Source: Robiginitomaculum sp.
GTDB lineage: Bacteria > Pseudomonadota > Alphaproteobacteria > Caulobacterales > Maricaulaceae
Direction of reading: 5' to 3'
Assembly: GCA_002733605.1 (NCBI GenBank)
Contig: NVWK01000004.1
Location: forward strand, 186,001-250,000
DNA length: 64,000 nt
Part shown: in pieces, positions 45,975-54,858 of the stretch
How positions within the stretch are numbered: position 1 is the first letter of the stretch
Layout: each line of letters begins with the position of its first letter
Translations under genes and position numbers: made by a program
Notes under the pieces: generated by a model
Told to the model about the DNA's origin: nothing
Databases searched by the model: none
What the model saw: only the letters and a program-made list of their open reading frames with translations

Positions 45975-47315
45975 ATGAGTGAGGATACGTCCAAGCCAAC
46001 GCCTGAAAGGCCTACGCGCACCAAGTCTGTACGCGCGAAGTCTGTATCTGTGCGCGCTAAACCTAAACGGCCTAAATCCAGCCCCGCCAAGTCAAAGACT
46101 ACAAAATCTATCCCAACAAAGTTGGCGGCAACGAAATTGAGATCAAAAACGGTCAAACCGACTGTTTCCAAACCAAAGCCCAAACCTCGGGAAATACAGC
46201 CAGAAGTGTCAATCACGGAAGCCTATGAAACAGATATGGGCCGGCCAGATCAACTCGACCAACCCCGCCGGTCGGAAAAAGCGCCGGCCTTCAATTCGGT
46301 TATTCATCCTGCTGGGGAGACGGTTGACGAAACACCCGTAGACACGGCCCCTAAAGATGTCCCCGAACAGGCAAGCGGGAAAAACACCAAATTAGTCAGA
46401 ATTTTTGCTTTGACTTTGGTCGCCCTGTTGACGCTTGCCGCAATGAGCTGGATTGGGTCAGCCCTGTTCAAAGGCGCGGACACTTCGGCAGACTTACAAA
46501 CCCAACTGATGGCGCAAGGTGCACAATTATCAGCGCTAGAAGATAGGCTGAAAACGCAGGATGCCCAAATTCAAACCCTGAGCCAAAACCTGCAAACACG
46601 TATGCAGACACAACAACAAATGCAAGTCCGGTTACAGGCTTTAGTCGATACGCAATCTGCAAACACGCCTCTGGATATAGAGACCGTTCAGGAACTATTC
46701 GGGCCTGCTGTTGAAAAACTGGAAGCGGATTTCGCCGCACTTGCCCCTGCGTTTGATGCCTTAGGCGCTGATTTAAACACGCGGATTGATCTTCTGGAAA
46801 CGGGCCAGACACCGGACGATGCAGAGGCCGGTATGGGAACAAAAGTATTACTGGAGCGTCTGATTGCTCTGGAAACCGGGTCTGCGGAACTTCAAAAACA
46901 AGTTGAAGGCTTAAGTGCAGAGCTGGCCCCACAACCTGCATTTCCAGAACCAAGTGCCGCGCACATTCAACTGCCGAGCGGAGAAACGCTTGCGGATCGG
47001 GCGGCGGTTTTACAGGTTTTGATCGAAAGCTTTCCGCGGGATAAAATGCTGGCGGCCGTACGGGCACAAAACGCGATTGCCAAGAAAAAACCGAGCTGGT
47101 TACAGCGCACGCTTTCCAAACATATAAAAATCCGTGACAAGGATTTGCCCGCGCCGCTCGTGACTATAGACGCCGCCGAAACGGCCCTTAAAAACGGGCT
47201 TGTGCACGCGGCGCTTGATGAAATTTCCAAACTGAACCCGCCTGTGCGTGCCGCCGCAGCCGATTGGATTCACGTCGCTAAAAAAGCGGTAAAATCAATA
47301 GATGATCCCCTGTAA
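45975..47315 (+). CDS. Mitofilin-like inner-membrane protein with a histone-like basic tail
   Basis: The 446-residue protein has three parts. Residues 1-72 are highly basic (about 23 Lys/Arg against 3 acidic residues) with repeated SPAK-, PKPK- and SKTVKP-type motifs. One membrane helix spans about 143-165. The periplasmic part has a Gln-rich coiled coil (about 172-220) and a C-terminal domain ending [18 protein letters not shown], as in alphaproteobacterial mitofilin/Mic60 homologues. It lies directly before hemY, the usual place. Mic60 homologues shape membranes, and that role here is inference. GGGAG precedes the start. Confidence 0.82.
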   Translation: MSEDTSKPTPERPTRTKSVRAKSVSVRAKPKRPKSSPAKSKTTKSIPTKLAATKLRSKTVKPTVSKPKPKPREIQPEVSITEAYETDMGRPDQLDQPRRSEKAPAFNSVIHPAGETVDETPVDTAPKDVPEQASGKNTKLVRIFALTLVALLTLAAMSWIGSALFKGADTSADLQTQLMAQGAQLSALEDRLKTQDAQIQTLSQNLQTRMQTQQQMQVRLQALVDTQSANTPLDIETVQELFGPAVEKLEADFAALAPAFDALGADLNTRIDLLETGQTPDDAEAGMGTKVLLERLIALETGSAELQKQVEGLSAELAPQPAFPEPSAAHIQLPSGETLADRAAVLQVLIESFPRDKMLAAVRAQNAIAKKKPSWLQRTLSKHIKIRDKDLPAPLVTIDAAETALKNGLVHAALDEISKLNPPVRAAAADWIHVAKKAVKSIDDPL

Positions 47316-47339
47316 GTTCTATTTAAGAAAGATTTTAAA

Positions 47340-48869
47340 ATGGCCCGTTATCTCATATTACCCCTGATTTTAATTCTCGGCCTTTTGGGCTTGCTTGTGT
47401 ATGTGGGCGATGCCCGATGGGTACAAATCACCCTGCTTGAAAATGAACCGGCCAGCGTGGCGGGCATTGGTCTTTCGTTACGCGCGGCGATCATCGGGGC
47501 CGTTGGCCTCGTGGCCAGTGTCATTATCTTGTGGTCTTTGGGGGCATGGTTGTGGCGTTTGCCCAAACGGATGAAGACCGGATTTGGACGCCAACGCCAG
47601 ATTAACGGGCTGGACGCGCTTGAAGAATCCTTGCTCGCAGGGGAGGCCGGTGACGGAGAGCGGGCCCGCAAACAGGCAAAACGGGTGCGCGATCTTTTGG
47701 ATCGTCCGGCGCTTAGCGCCATTGTTTCGGCCAAGGCGGCCGAAGCGGCTGGCAATACCGACAAAGCCAGCGATCATTACAAGGTTTTGCTGGAGACACC
47801 AAAAACCGAAACGGCGGGCCGCAGGGGTTTGGCACGGTTGGCCGTCAATAAGGGCGATCACCGCGCCGCCATTGAAATGACCAAATCTGTGTATAGCGCG
47901 CCTAAAGGCCCGACATGGGCATTTGATATTTTGTTTGGCTCGCAAGTGGCTCTCAATGATTGGGACGGGGCGCTGGAGACTTTGGCGCTGGCTGAAAAAC
48001 GCAAACATATCGATAAACTGGCCGCGCATCGGCGCAAGGCGGTTCTGCTGTCGGCCAAGGCGGCACAGCTTGAAAAAGACGGGAAGACAAATGACGCCAT
48101 CGACATGGCTTTACAGGCGACAGAAACCAGTCAGGGTTTTGCCCCTGCTGCGGCGCTTGCGGCCCGTCTGCTGGCCCAGAACGATCAGGCGAAGAAGGCG
48201 GCCAATCTGCTTGAAAAATCATGGAGCCAGAACCCGCATCCAGCTTTGGCGTTGGCTTACCGTGATCTTTTTGCGGGCAGTGACGAGGCGTTGAAAGCCA
48301 AGAAGATCAAGGGGCTTATCAAAGCCAATCCGGACCATAGAGAGAGCGCTCTTCTTTCTGCCGAGGAAGCCCTGCGGGCAAAAGACGGGGTTGAAGCGTT
48401 GCAAGTACTCGGGGGGCTCCTACGCAATGAAGACCCGTCGGCACGGCTGTGTGCGCTTGCGAGCGCGGCGGAAGAGTTGCTGGGCAATACTGTGGATGCA
48501 CGTCTGTGGCATTTCCGCGCCTCAACCGCCTCTATCGAAGCCAATTGGTCAGACCTTGATCCGGATGGCCCAGCGTTTAATTACACGCAAACGGATTGGC
48601 AGAGACTGGTGATGTCGTACGGCGAAACGGGCGAACTTATCCACCCCCGTCACGAAACCTTTAAGCGGCGGCGGGCCGTTGTTGTTGAAAATGCAGCACA
48701 AGCCCCTGAGAAAAATTCAGACACAGCCTCTGTGACAGACGATAAAAAAACTGAAAACGCAGATACAGGCACGGACATAGATGATAAAGGTATAAATCTT
48801 AAAAATGACGAGAAGAAAGATTTGTCCGAGCGTCTTGACAATCTTTTGGACGAGACACCCAAAACTTGA
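47340..48869 (+). CDS. hemY: HemY-type membrane TPR protein
   Basis: HemY here is the proteobacterial inner-membrane protein with TPR repeats linked to haem synthesis, not the Gram-positive oxidase of that name. The 509 residues have two membrane helices (about 3-22 and 49-70), then TPR-like helices (for example AEAAGNTDKASDHYKVLLE). NYTQTDWQRLVMSYG near residue 420 is conserved. The tail is Asp/Lys rich. It follows the mitofilin-like gene by 24 bases in the usual order. Its molecular function is poorly known. Confidence 0.88.
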   Translation: MARYLILPLILILGLLGLLVYVGDARWVQITLLENEPASVAGIGLSLRAAIIGAVGLVASVIILWSLGAWLWRLPKRMKTGFGRQRQINGLDALEESLLAGEAGDGERARKQAKRVRDLLDRPALSAIVSAKAAEAAGNTDKASDHYKVLLETPKTETAGRRGLARLAVNKGDHRAAIEMTKSVYSAPKGPTWAFDILFGSQVALNDWDGALETLALAEKRKHIDKLAAHRRKAVLLSAKAAQLEKDGKTNDAIDMALQATETSQGFAPAAALAARLLAQNDQAKKAANLLEKSWSQNPHPALALAYRDLFAGSDEALKAKKIKGLIKANPDHRESALLSAEEALRAKDGVEALQVLGGLLRNEDPSARLCALASAAEELLGNTVDARLWHFRASTASIEANWSDLDPDGPAFNYTQTDWQRLVMSYGETGELIHPRHETFKRRRAVVVENAAQAPEKNSDTASVTDDKKTENADTGTDIDDKGINLKNDEKKDLSERLDNLLDETPKT

Positions 48870-48895
48870 CCCAACAATAAGGCGTAGAAAAATCT

Positions 48896-50050
48896 ATGTT
48901 TAAACATCCGGTTTTAGGGAGAGGGTTTCGACCTTTCTTCATTCTCGGCGCCCTTCAGGCGGTGTTTATGCTGGTGCTTTGGGGGGGATATTACGGCGGC
49001 TATATTACGCCGCCTGATCTCCTTCTCGCGACAACGTCCTGGCACATTCATGAGATGGTTTACGGGTTTGCGGTTTGCGTTGTCGCCGGATTTTTACTCA
49101 CGGCTGTGGCCAATTGGACAGGCACCAATCCTGTGAAGGGCAGGCATTTGTTCGTGCTGTGCTGTTTGTGGGTTTTGGGGCGGTTGGTGATGAATTTCGA
49201 TTTTGGCTTGCCCGTATGGGCGGTATATGCGGCTTCGATTGCCTTCCTGCCTGCCCTCGCCATCAGCCTGTCTATCCCTTTGCTTAAAACCGACAATAAA
49301 AGGAATTTTATATTTCTGGGCATTCTAGGGGTTTTGTCAGCTTCGCAAATCTGCTTTTTAGTCTTTGGAGTTTACGCGGCGATTTATGTGGCCCTGATGA
49401 TGATTATCATGATGATCTCTCTGGTGGGTGGACGGATCATTCCGATGTTTACAATCGCCGTTTTGAAACAGGGGGGTGCAGACATCACCCCGACGCCGCA
49501 ACCCAAATGGGATATTGCGGCGCTTGTCTCCCTTGTGGTGACAACCGCGTGTCTGGTGAGTGTCCCGGACAGTTTGCTGTTAACCGCGAGCGCGTTCATA
49601 GCCGTGTTTATTCATCTGGCGCGGATGCGGCACTATCATAGCTTGCGGACACTTGCCCTGCCGATGCTCTGGATATTACACGCCGGATATCTGTGGGTGG
49701 TGATTGGTCTTGTGCTGATCGGGCTTTCGGGCGCGGGCGTGGTCAATTTGACACTGGCCCTGCACGCATTAAGCACAGGGGCGGTCGGGTCACTTACGCT
49801 CGGGATGATGACACGGGTGGCGCTTGGGCATACGGGGCGGAATTTAGTGGCCTCACGTTTAACACTGCTCAGTTTTTTGCTGATGCAGATCGCCGCTATA
49901 CTGCGGGTGTTCGGGCCGATGGTTTTGCCCGAATTTTCAATGGTGTGGATTATTGGCTCGGCCAGTGTCTGGAGCTTCTGCTATTTTTTGTATTTGATTA
50001 TTTATGCGCCCATTCTGTTGCGGGCCCGACCAGACGGAAACCCGGCATAG
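48896..50050 (+). CDS. NnrS-family haem-copper membrane protein
   Basis: NnrS proteins bind haem and copper in the membrane and protect against nitric oxide stress. The 384 residues form about 12 hydrophobic segments. RGFRPFFILGALQAVF, TSWHIHEMVYGFAVCVVAGF (His ligands), GRIIPMFT and LHALSTGAVGSLTLGMMTRV are family motifs. It starts 26 bases after hemY, which may reflect a common link with haem. No nitrate or nitrite reductase genes are visible nearby. Confidence 0.88.
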   Translation: MFKHPVLGRGFRPFFILGALQAVFMLVLWGGYYGGYITPPDLLLATTSWHIHEMVYGFAVCVVAGFLLTAVANWTGTNPVKGRHLFVLCCLWVLGRLVMNFDFGLPVWAVYAASIAFLPALAISLSIPLLKTDNKRNFIFLGILGVLSASQICFLVFGVYAAIYVALMMIIMMISLVGGRIIPMFTIAVLKQGGADITPTPQPKWDIAALVSLVVTTACLVSVPDSLLLTASAFIAVFIHLARMRHYHSLRTLALPMLWILHAGYLWVVIGLVLIGLSGAGVVNLTLALHALSTGAVGSLTLGMMTRVALGHTGRNLVASRLTLLSFLLMQIAAILRVFGPMVLPEFSMVWIIGSASVWSFCYFLYLIIYAPILLRARPDGNPA

Positions 50051-50178
50051 TTTTACGGCGTTTACATGAGCAGAATTCATATCCCTGTGGAGGAATTGGC
50101 TGAGGACACGCCCGGCTTTCCCATGGTAATGTGGGGACAAACAGGCGGTATATATCATTTCCAATGAAGGAAGCTCCC

Positions 50179-51537
50179 ATGCATAAAAATGATGAACAGG
50201 CTTTATTGCGAGAAGCCGATGCTCTGGCCGCGCACTATCTGCACTCCTTGTCTACACGGCCCGTCTATCCGAATGCGGGCGAGATACAGGCATTGAGCGG
50301 ATTTGACGAAGCTTTGCCGGATGCCCCGACAGATGCTCACGCTATGCTGGCCCAACTTGATACGTTTGGGTCTGTGAGCACGTCCGTGTCCACCGGACCG
50401 CATTATCTGGGCTATGTGATCGGCGGGGTTTTGCCTGCGGCGGCGGCGGCAGACCGGCTTGTCAGCGTGTGGGATCAATGTGCGTCTTCCCATGCCACGT
50501 CTCCGATAGCGGCCAAATTGGAAGCTGTGGCGGGGCGTTGGGTTTTGGATATTCTGGATTTACCGCGTGGGTCTGCCGTCGGATTCGGAACGAGTGCGAC
50601 GGCGTGCGGGTTGTCGTGCATTGCGGCGGCGCGGCGCAGTTTACTGGCCGGGCAAGGTTGGGATTTGGACGCGGACGGCTTGGTCGGTGCACCCGAAATT
50701 AAAGTCGTGATTTCGGACAAGGCGCATATCTCGCTGTTCAAATTATTGCGTGTGTTGGGGTTTGGTCGCAAACGGATGCTCATCGCTCCGACAGATGAGC
50801 AAGGCCGTATTGATCCTAAACGTCTCCCGGCACTTGATGACAAAACTATTTTGTGCCTGCAAGCAGGCGAGGTGAATACGGGCGCGTTCGACCCTTTCAC
50901 CCCCCTGATTGCCAAAGCGAAAGCCGCAGGCGCATGGGTGCATGTGGACGGGGCTTTCGGGTTATGGGCGCGGGCCACCAAGACGCATCACCACCTTACC
51001 GAAGGCATTGAAGGCGCAGATAGCTGGACGACCGATGGGCATAAATGGCTCAACACGCCGTATGATAGTGCCATGGCGATTTGCAAAGACGCGGGTGCAC
51101 TGGCCCAAGCTATGAATTCGGACGCAGATTATGCACGCGCTGAATCCCATGCCCAGAGCAACCTGACCATGGAGTTCTCAAGACGGGCGCGCGGCATTCC
51201 TGTCTGGGCGGTTTTGAAGACACTGGGACGCCAAGGGGTATGCGAGATGGTGGAACGCCATTGTGGCCAAACCCAAAAACTGGCCGAAGGCATTGACGGT
51301 AAGGGGATTAAAGTTCTCAATAAAGTGGTGCTTAATCAGGTGTTGTGCACGACCACCGGCGCGGAAGGTGTTGCTGATTTTACGACGCGGATGCAGGCCG
51401 GTGGCAAGCTCTGGTTTGGCACGACCGTGTGGAATGGCGCGCCCGCTTTTCGCCTCTCGGTTTCAAACTGGCGCACGACAGATGCGGATATTGAGCGGGC
51501 CATTGCTGTGCTCACAGACGTGTTCACAGAAGTCTAA
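50179..51537 (+). CDS. PLP-dependent decarboxylase (group II, aromatic amino acid decarboxylase family)
   Basis: Group II decarboxylases convert L-amino acids to amines with pyridoxal phosphate. The 452-residue start at 50179 is set by AAGGA a few bases before it. The catalytic lysine is Lys289 in TDGHKWLN, SDKAHISLFK carries the cofactor-stacking histidine, VHVDGAFGLWA binds the PLP nitrogen, and FGTSATACGL lies in the cofactor loop. The substrate cannot be told. Tyrosine, glutamate, diaminobutyrate and aspartate decarboxylases share these motifs. It ends head-on against the DUF4177 gene. Confidence 0.88.
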   Translation: MHKNDEQALLREADALAAHYLHSLSTRPVYPNAGEIQALSGFDEALPDAPTDAHAMLAQLDTFGSVSTSVSTGPHYLGYVIGGVLPAAAAADRLVSVWDQCASSHATSPIAAKLEAVAGRWVLDILDLPRGSAVGFGTSATACGLSCIAAARRSLLAGQGWDLDADGLVGAPEIKVVISDKAHISLFKLLRVLGFGRKRMLIAPTDEQGRIDPKRLPALDDKTILCLQAGEVNTGAFDPFTPLIAKAKAAGAWVHVDGAFGLWARATKTHHHLTEGIEGADSWTTDGHKWLNTPYDSAMAICKDAGALAQAMNSDADYARAESHAQSNLTMEFSRRARGIPVWAVLKTLGRQGVCEMVERHCGQTQKLAEGIDGKGIKVLNKVVLNQVLCTTTGAEGVADFTTRMQAGGKLWFGTTVWNGAPAFRLSVSNWRTTDADIERAIAVLTDVFTEV

Positions 51538-51547
51538 CTGGTCAAGA

Positions 51548-51733
51548 TCAATAAGGCCGCTTCAAATAATATTGCGGACTTGTTTCGTGAGCCCCGATTA
51601 AAATGTCTACCAATTCCCAGCCCTCCATGCCTAACCGATTGAGCGCATCTTGTTGAACTTCGGCTTTGACTTCCGCTTTTGCGAATGTGGGGGTTTTTAT
51701 ACGTATGACTTTATATTTCCATTTATTTTGCAT
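51548..51733 (-). CDS. DUF4177-type small protein
   Basis: The 61-residue product has the compact beta-alpha pattern of the DUF4177 family, with YKVIRIKTP near the start and a conserved LNRLGMEGWELVDIL block in the middle. No catalytic residues are evident. It is the last gene of the SPFH-Arc unit, three bases after the Arc-type gene. Small proteins of this family often accompany membrane or regulatory genes, but no function is known to me. Confidence 0.7.
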   Translation of the reverse strand: MQNKWKYKVIRIKTPTFAKAEVKAEVQQDALNRLGMEGWELVDILIGAHETSPQYYLKRPY

Positions 51734-51736
51734 GTT

Positions 51737-51931
51737 TTAATCCTGTTTATCTATTTTTATGACCTCGGGCGGGTGTTCTTTTAAACGTCCCGCCCGGCGC
51801 AGGGCATCTCGCATCACATATTCAATTTGACCATTTAGAGAGCGCAACTCGTCGTCCGACCAACGTTTCATTGCGTCCAGAATATCTGCGTGAATACGCA
51901 GCGGGTATGCTTTTTTGGCTGTTGGGGCCAT
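51737..51931 (-). CDS. Arc-type ribbon-helix-helix DNA-binding protein
   Basis: The 64-residue product fits an Arc-like RHH repressor. YPLRIHADILDAMKRWSDDE resembles the beta strand and first helix, and LNGQIEYVMRDALRRAG resembles the second helix with the EYVMRDAL pattern. It lies nine bases after the SPFH gene, which is commonly followed by an Arc-type protein in other bacteria. It probably binds the palindromic repeats in the promoter upstream of the SPFH gene, though that is inference. Confidence 0.75.
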   Translation of the reverse strand: MAPTAKKAYPLRIHADILDAMKRWSDDELRSLNGQIEYVMRDALRRAGRLKEHPPEVIKIDKQD

Positions 51932-51940
51932 AGGATTGCC

Positions 51941-52825
51941 TTAGTAAATCGAACCTGTATTGATGACAGGTTGCGTGGAGGATTGTGAACACAGCACGAC
52001 CAGCAGATTGCTAACCATAGCCGCTTGACGTTCCTCGTCCAAATCGACGACGCCTCTTTCTTTCAATCCGTTCAGGGCCATTTCTACCATGCCAACCGCA
52101 CCTTCAACAATCTGTTGACGGGCCGCGATGATCGCGCCTGCCTGTTGGCGTTGCAACATAGCATGGGCGATTTCAGGCGCGTAGGCCAGATGGGACAGAC
52201 GGGCTTCGATCACATTGATGCCGGCTTCGGACAAACGCGCCTGTATCTCTTTTTTCATGTGTTCAGAGACTTCCGCAGGATGCGAACGCAGGGAGACATC
52301 TCCGTCTTCGTGCGGCTCGTAAGGATGGCTTGTAGCCATGGAACGAATAGCGGCCTCGCTCTGGATTTGCACAAAGCTCTCATAGTCATCGACTTTAAAT
52401 ACAGCCTCTGCACTGTCATCAACTTCCCACACAACAATGGCCGCAATTTCAATCGGGCTACCGCCGGAATCATTAACCTTCATCCGGCCAGATTCAAAGT
52501 TCCGCACCCGCAAGGATACTTTTTTCTTGGTCATGAACGGGTTGTTGCAGTGCAGACCTTGATTGCGGTTCGTGCCGATATATTTACCGAATAGGCTGAG
52601 AACAACCGACTGGTTTGGCTCGACTTTATAAAGGCCGCTTAAAACCAGAAGAGCAAGCAGACCGCCACCAACACCGCTACCCAAAATCCGCAAAACCTTC
52701 ATGTCTTTTGACATCTCAGGATGTGAACCCGTGTGCACCATAAACCATATAACAAACGGAACTAAAACGAGCACACCTAACAGTACCAGTATGCCTGACA
52801 ACGAACGTATTTTTATTTCTTTCAT
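51941..52825 (-). CDS. SPFH/Band 7 (stomatin-prohibitin) membrane protein
   Basis: The 294-residue protein has two N-terminal membrane helices (about 12-32 and 44-66), then an SPFH domain ([20 protein letters not shown], then ALYAP-type [18 protein letters not shown]). SPFH proteins build oligomeric rings in membrane microdomains and often hold proteases or signalling partners. The [20 protein letters not shown] region is the coiled assembly segment. The partner cannot be told. It is the first gene of the SPFH-Arc-DUF4177 operon, with a clear promoter upstream. Confidence 0.88.
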   Translation of the reverse strand: MKEIKIRSLSGILVLLGVLVLVPFVIWFMVHTGSHPEMSKDMKVLRILGSGVGGGLLALLVLSGLYKVEPNQSVVLSLFGKYIGTNRNQGLHCNNPFMTKKKVSLRVRNFESGRMKVNDSGGSPIEIAAIVVWEVDDSAEAVFKVDDYESFVQIQSEAAIRSMATSHPYEPHEDGDVSLRSHPAEVSEHMKKEIQARLSEAGINVIEARLSHLAYAPEIAHAMLQRQQAGAIIAARQQIVEGAVGMVEMALNGLKERGVVDLDEERQAAMVSNLLVVLCSQSSTQPVINTGSIY

Positions 52826-52852
52826 AATTTTTCCTCTTTTTATTTCTATATA

Positions 52853-52881
52853 TAGATATCATATTGATATCACATTGTCAA
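52853..52881 (-). promoter_or_regulatory. Promoter and twin GATATC motif for the SPFH-Arc operon
   Basis: On the minus strand TTGACA (52881-52876), a 17-base spacer and TATCTA (52858-52853) form a sigma-70-like promoter. Two GATATC motifs (52855-52860 and 52866-52871), 11 bases apart, lie within the spacer and -10 box. One helical turn between them suits an Arc/RHH tetramer. Confidence 0.6.
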
Positions 52882-52948
52882 ATTTCAAGGCCTAGGGCAA
52901 ATAAATTTTTTCCCAGAGAATTCTGAAAATGCAAAGGGGTGACAACAA

Positions 52949-53377
52949 TTGATACAAAACATACATTGTCTTATGGATGTCTCGCCCGCACATGTTCTGG
53001 ATCACTACCCGCCAACGCTCAAAGCACGACTTCGGGCTGTGCGGAGCCTTATTTTCGAGTTGGCACAGAACGATGAAGAAATTGGGGAAATTGTAGAAAG
53101 TCTGAAATGGGGGCAGTTGAATTTTGCCACATACCGCCCCAAATCAGGCACACCGCTCCGTATAGGCGCAAACGCGGATACGGGCACATATTCTCTTTAT
53201 GTATCGTGCTCAACCAAGTTGATTGCAAATTTCAGGGACATTCACCCCGACATGTTCGCCTATCATGGCAATCGGGAAATCCGTCTGTGTGCAGACACAC
53301 CCCTGCCCGAGGTCGAGCTAACACTGTTTATCAACGCGGCCCTGCTGTATTATGCGAAACCACCAAAATTCCAGTAA
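52949..53377 (+). CDS. DUF1801 (YdhG-like) protein
   Basis: The 142-residue protein belongs to the DUF1801 family, which has a frataxin-like or iron-chaperone-like fold. Landmarks are RAVRSLIFELAQ, VESLKWGQLNFATYRPKSG and the closing FINAALLYYAKPPKFQ. I kept the TTG at 52949 as start because AAAGGGG sits about nine bases before it. The ATG at 52973 would drop eight residues. It is divergent from the SPFH operon and convergent with the aldolase gene, six bases apart. Confidence 0.7.
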   Translation: MIQNIHCLMDVSPAHVLDHYPPTLKARLRAVRSLIFELAQNDEEIGEIVESLKWGQLNFATYRPKSGTPLRIGANADTGTYSLYVSCSTKLIANFRDIHPDMFAYHGNREIRLCADTPLPEVELTLFINAALLYYAKPPKFQ

Positions 53378-53383
53378 ATAGCT

Positions 53384-54226
53384 CTAGTAATCATGTCCCG
53401 GATTGGCTTTGGCGAGCTTGCGCATCAAGCCGGGCCAGACGAGGTTGTCGCCAACACCGGGCATAAATGCAGCCGCGCTTTGACCCTGCACACGGGCCGA
53501 CATTGTCTCGTCTTCTTCGTGTAAATGCTCAGCCCCACCAACGCTTTGAGCCAAAATTTGGGTCTTGCAGGCGTTTTCCAGAAAGTACATCCGCAAGAAC
53601 GCCAAGGCGCAATTTGCCCCCACCGTAAGGGTGCCGTGATTACGGAGCATGAGCAAATTATGTGTGCCCATATCCGCAACAATGCGTTCGCGCTCGTCAT
53701 GGTCCAGAGCAATGCCTTCGTAATTATGATAGGCCAGATCATCATGCACAATCATCGAGAACTGGGTATATCTGCGCAGACCACCCTTTTGTACGGACAC
53801 CGCCACTCCGTAAGGGGTATGGACATGCATCACACAGCCTGCATCCTCACGGGCCGCATGCATGGCAGAATGAATGGTGAAGCCAGCCGGATTGATGAAA
53901 TAGGGGCTGTCGCCGATAATATTGCCCTCAAGATCGATTTTGACTAAAGAGGAGGCCGTCATCTCGTCAAACAAGACGCCGTACGGATTGATCAAAAACC
54001 GTTCCTGACCATCCTCGTCCGGCAGGCGAGCTGAAATATGAGTAAACACCAGATCGGTCCAGCCATACAGGGCAGTCAGACGATAGGTCGCCGCCAGCTC
54101 CACCCGTAATTTCCATTCCTGCGGGGAGACTTTGCTGTCCATACGCTTGATTTTGGTCGGGTCGGGAATATCAAACCCGCCGCTAATCCCTACTGCGTCC
54201 TGCATATCCATCACATCTGCGTTCAT
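53384..54226 (-). CDS. Class II aldolase/adducin family protein
   Basis: The family uses zinc to cleave or epimerise sugar phosphates, or acts structurally. The 280 residues show the zinc-binding HVHTPYGVAVS block and RNHGTLTVGA (second metal motif), with WTDLVFTHISARLP and LINPYGVLFDEM forming the substrate loop. The N-terminus before VSPQEWKLRVE is an extension of about 35 residues. Subfamily and substrate are unassigned, and several alphaproteobacterial members of this type are uncharacterised. It is alone between convergent neighbours. Confidence 0.82.
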   Translation of the reverse strand: MNADVMDMQDAVGISGGFDIPDPTKIKRMDSKVSPQEWKLRVELAATYRLTALYGWTDLVFTHISARLPDEDGQERFLINPYGVLFDEMTASSLVKIDLEGNIIGDSPYFINPAGFTIHSAMHAAREDAGCVMHVHTPYGVAVSVQKGGLRRYTQFSMIVHDDLAYHNYEGIALDHDERERIVADMGTHNLLMLRNHGTLTVGANCALAFLRMYFLENACKTQILAQSVGGAEHLHEEDETMSARVQGQSAAAFMPGVGDNLVWPGLMRKLAKANPGHDY

Positions 54227-54287
54227 AATACCCTCCTGTTTTTATCCAGTATAAAGGGTTTAGGTGGCATTTGAAAAGGGGCTTGTC

Positions 54288-54808
54288 TTACGGCTCTATT
54301 TTCTTGCGCATCAGCACATCGTTTTGCAGATCATTGCCCAATTTAAACGTGTGGGTATCAAAGGCGGTAAAGCCGTTTTTTCGTAAAACCGGATGGCGCG
54401 AGGGTTTTGATCCCACACACCCAACCAAAGCCAATGGAAGTTATCGGCGCAGGCTATCTCTTCCGCTTTGGCGTAAAGCGCTTGGCCAACGCCTTTGCCG
54501 TGATAGGCGGCTAACGCATAGATCCGCTCAATCTCGAGCGCGTTTTCCAAAATCGTTTCGGTTTGGGTGCGCCCCCTATTCAGTTTGAGATAACCAACAA
54601 TTTCGCCTTCAAGTTCGGCGAAAAAGAAGTGTGCGCCTGTGGTTTCCAGTTCTTCACACACAGCCTGTGACGTGAAGTTCTCCGCCACATATTTTGCCAT
54701 AGAGGCCTGAGTATTCACACCGGCAAAGGTTTCTAGAAATGTCGCCTTGCCAATAGATTGCAAGGCGGACACTTCTGTGATTTCTACAGCTCGGAGTGTG
54801 ACGTTCAT
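54288..54808 (-). pseudogene. GNAT-family N-acetyltransferase with a frameshift near its end
   Basis: The first 145 codons are a clear GNAT: motif A reads ERIYALAAYHGKGVGQALYA, and WLWLGVWDQNPRAIRFYEK follows. After a run of six A (plus strand T at 54376-54381) the frame ends early at 54311. If one more base is supplied in that run, the frame continues as NGFTAFDTHTFKLGNDLQN and ends at 54288 with a normal 173-residue acetyltransferase. The run may be a real mutation, a sequencing slip or a site of slippage. The acceptor substrate is unknown. Confidence 0.8.
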
Positions 54809-54858
54809 ACGCCGAGACTAGTTTTCTTCCCAGTCATTTCAAGAGGGTATTCACCTCT

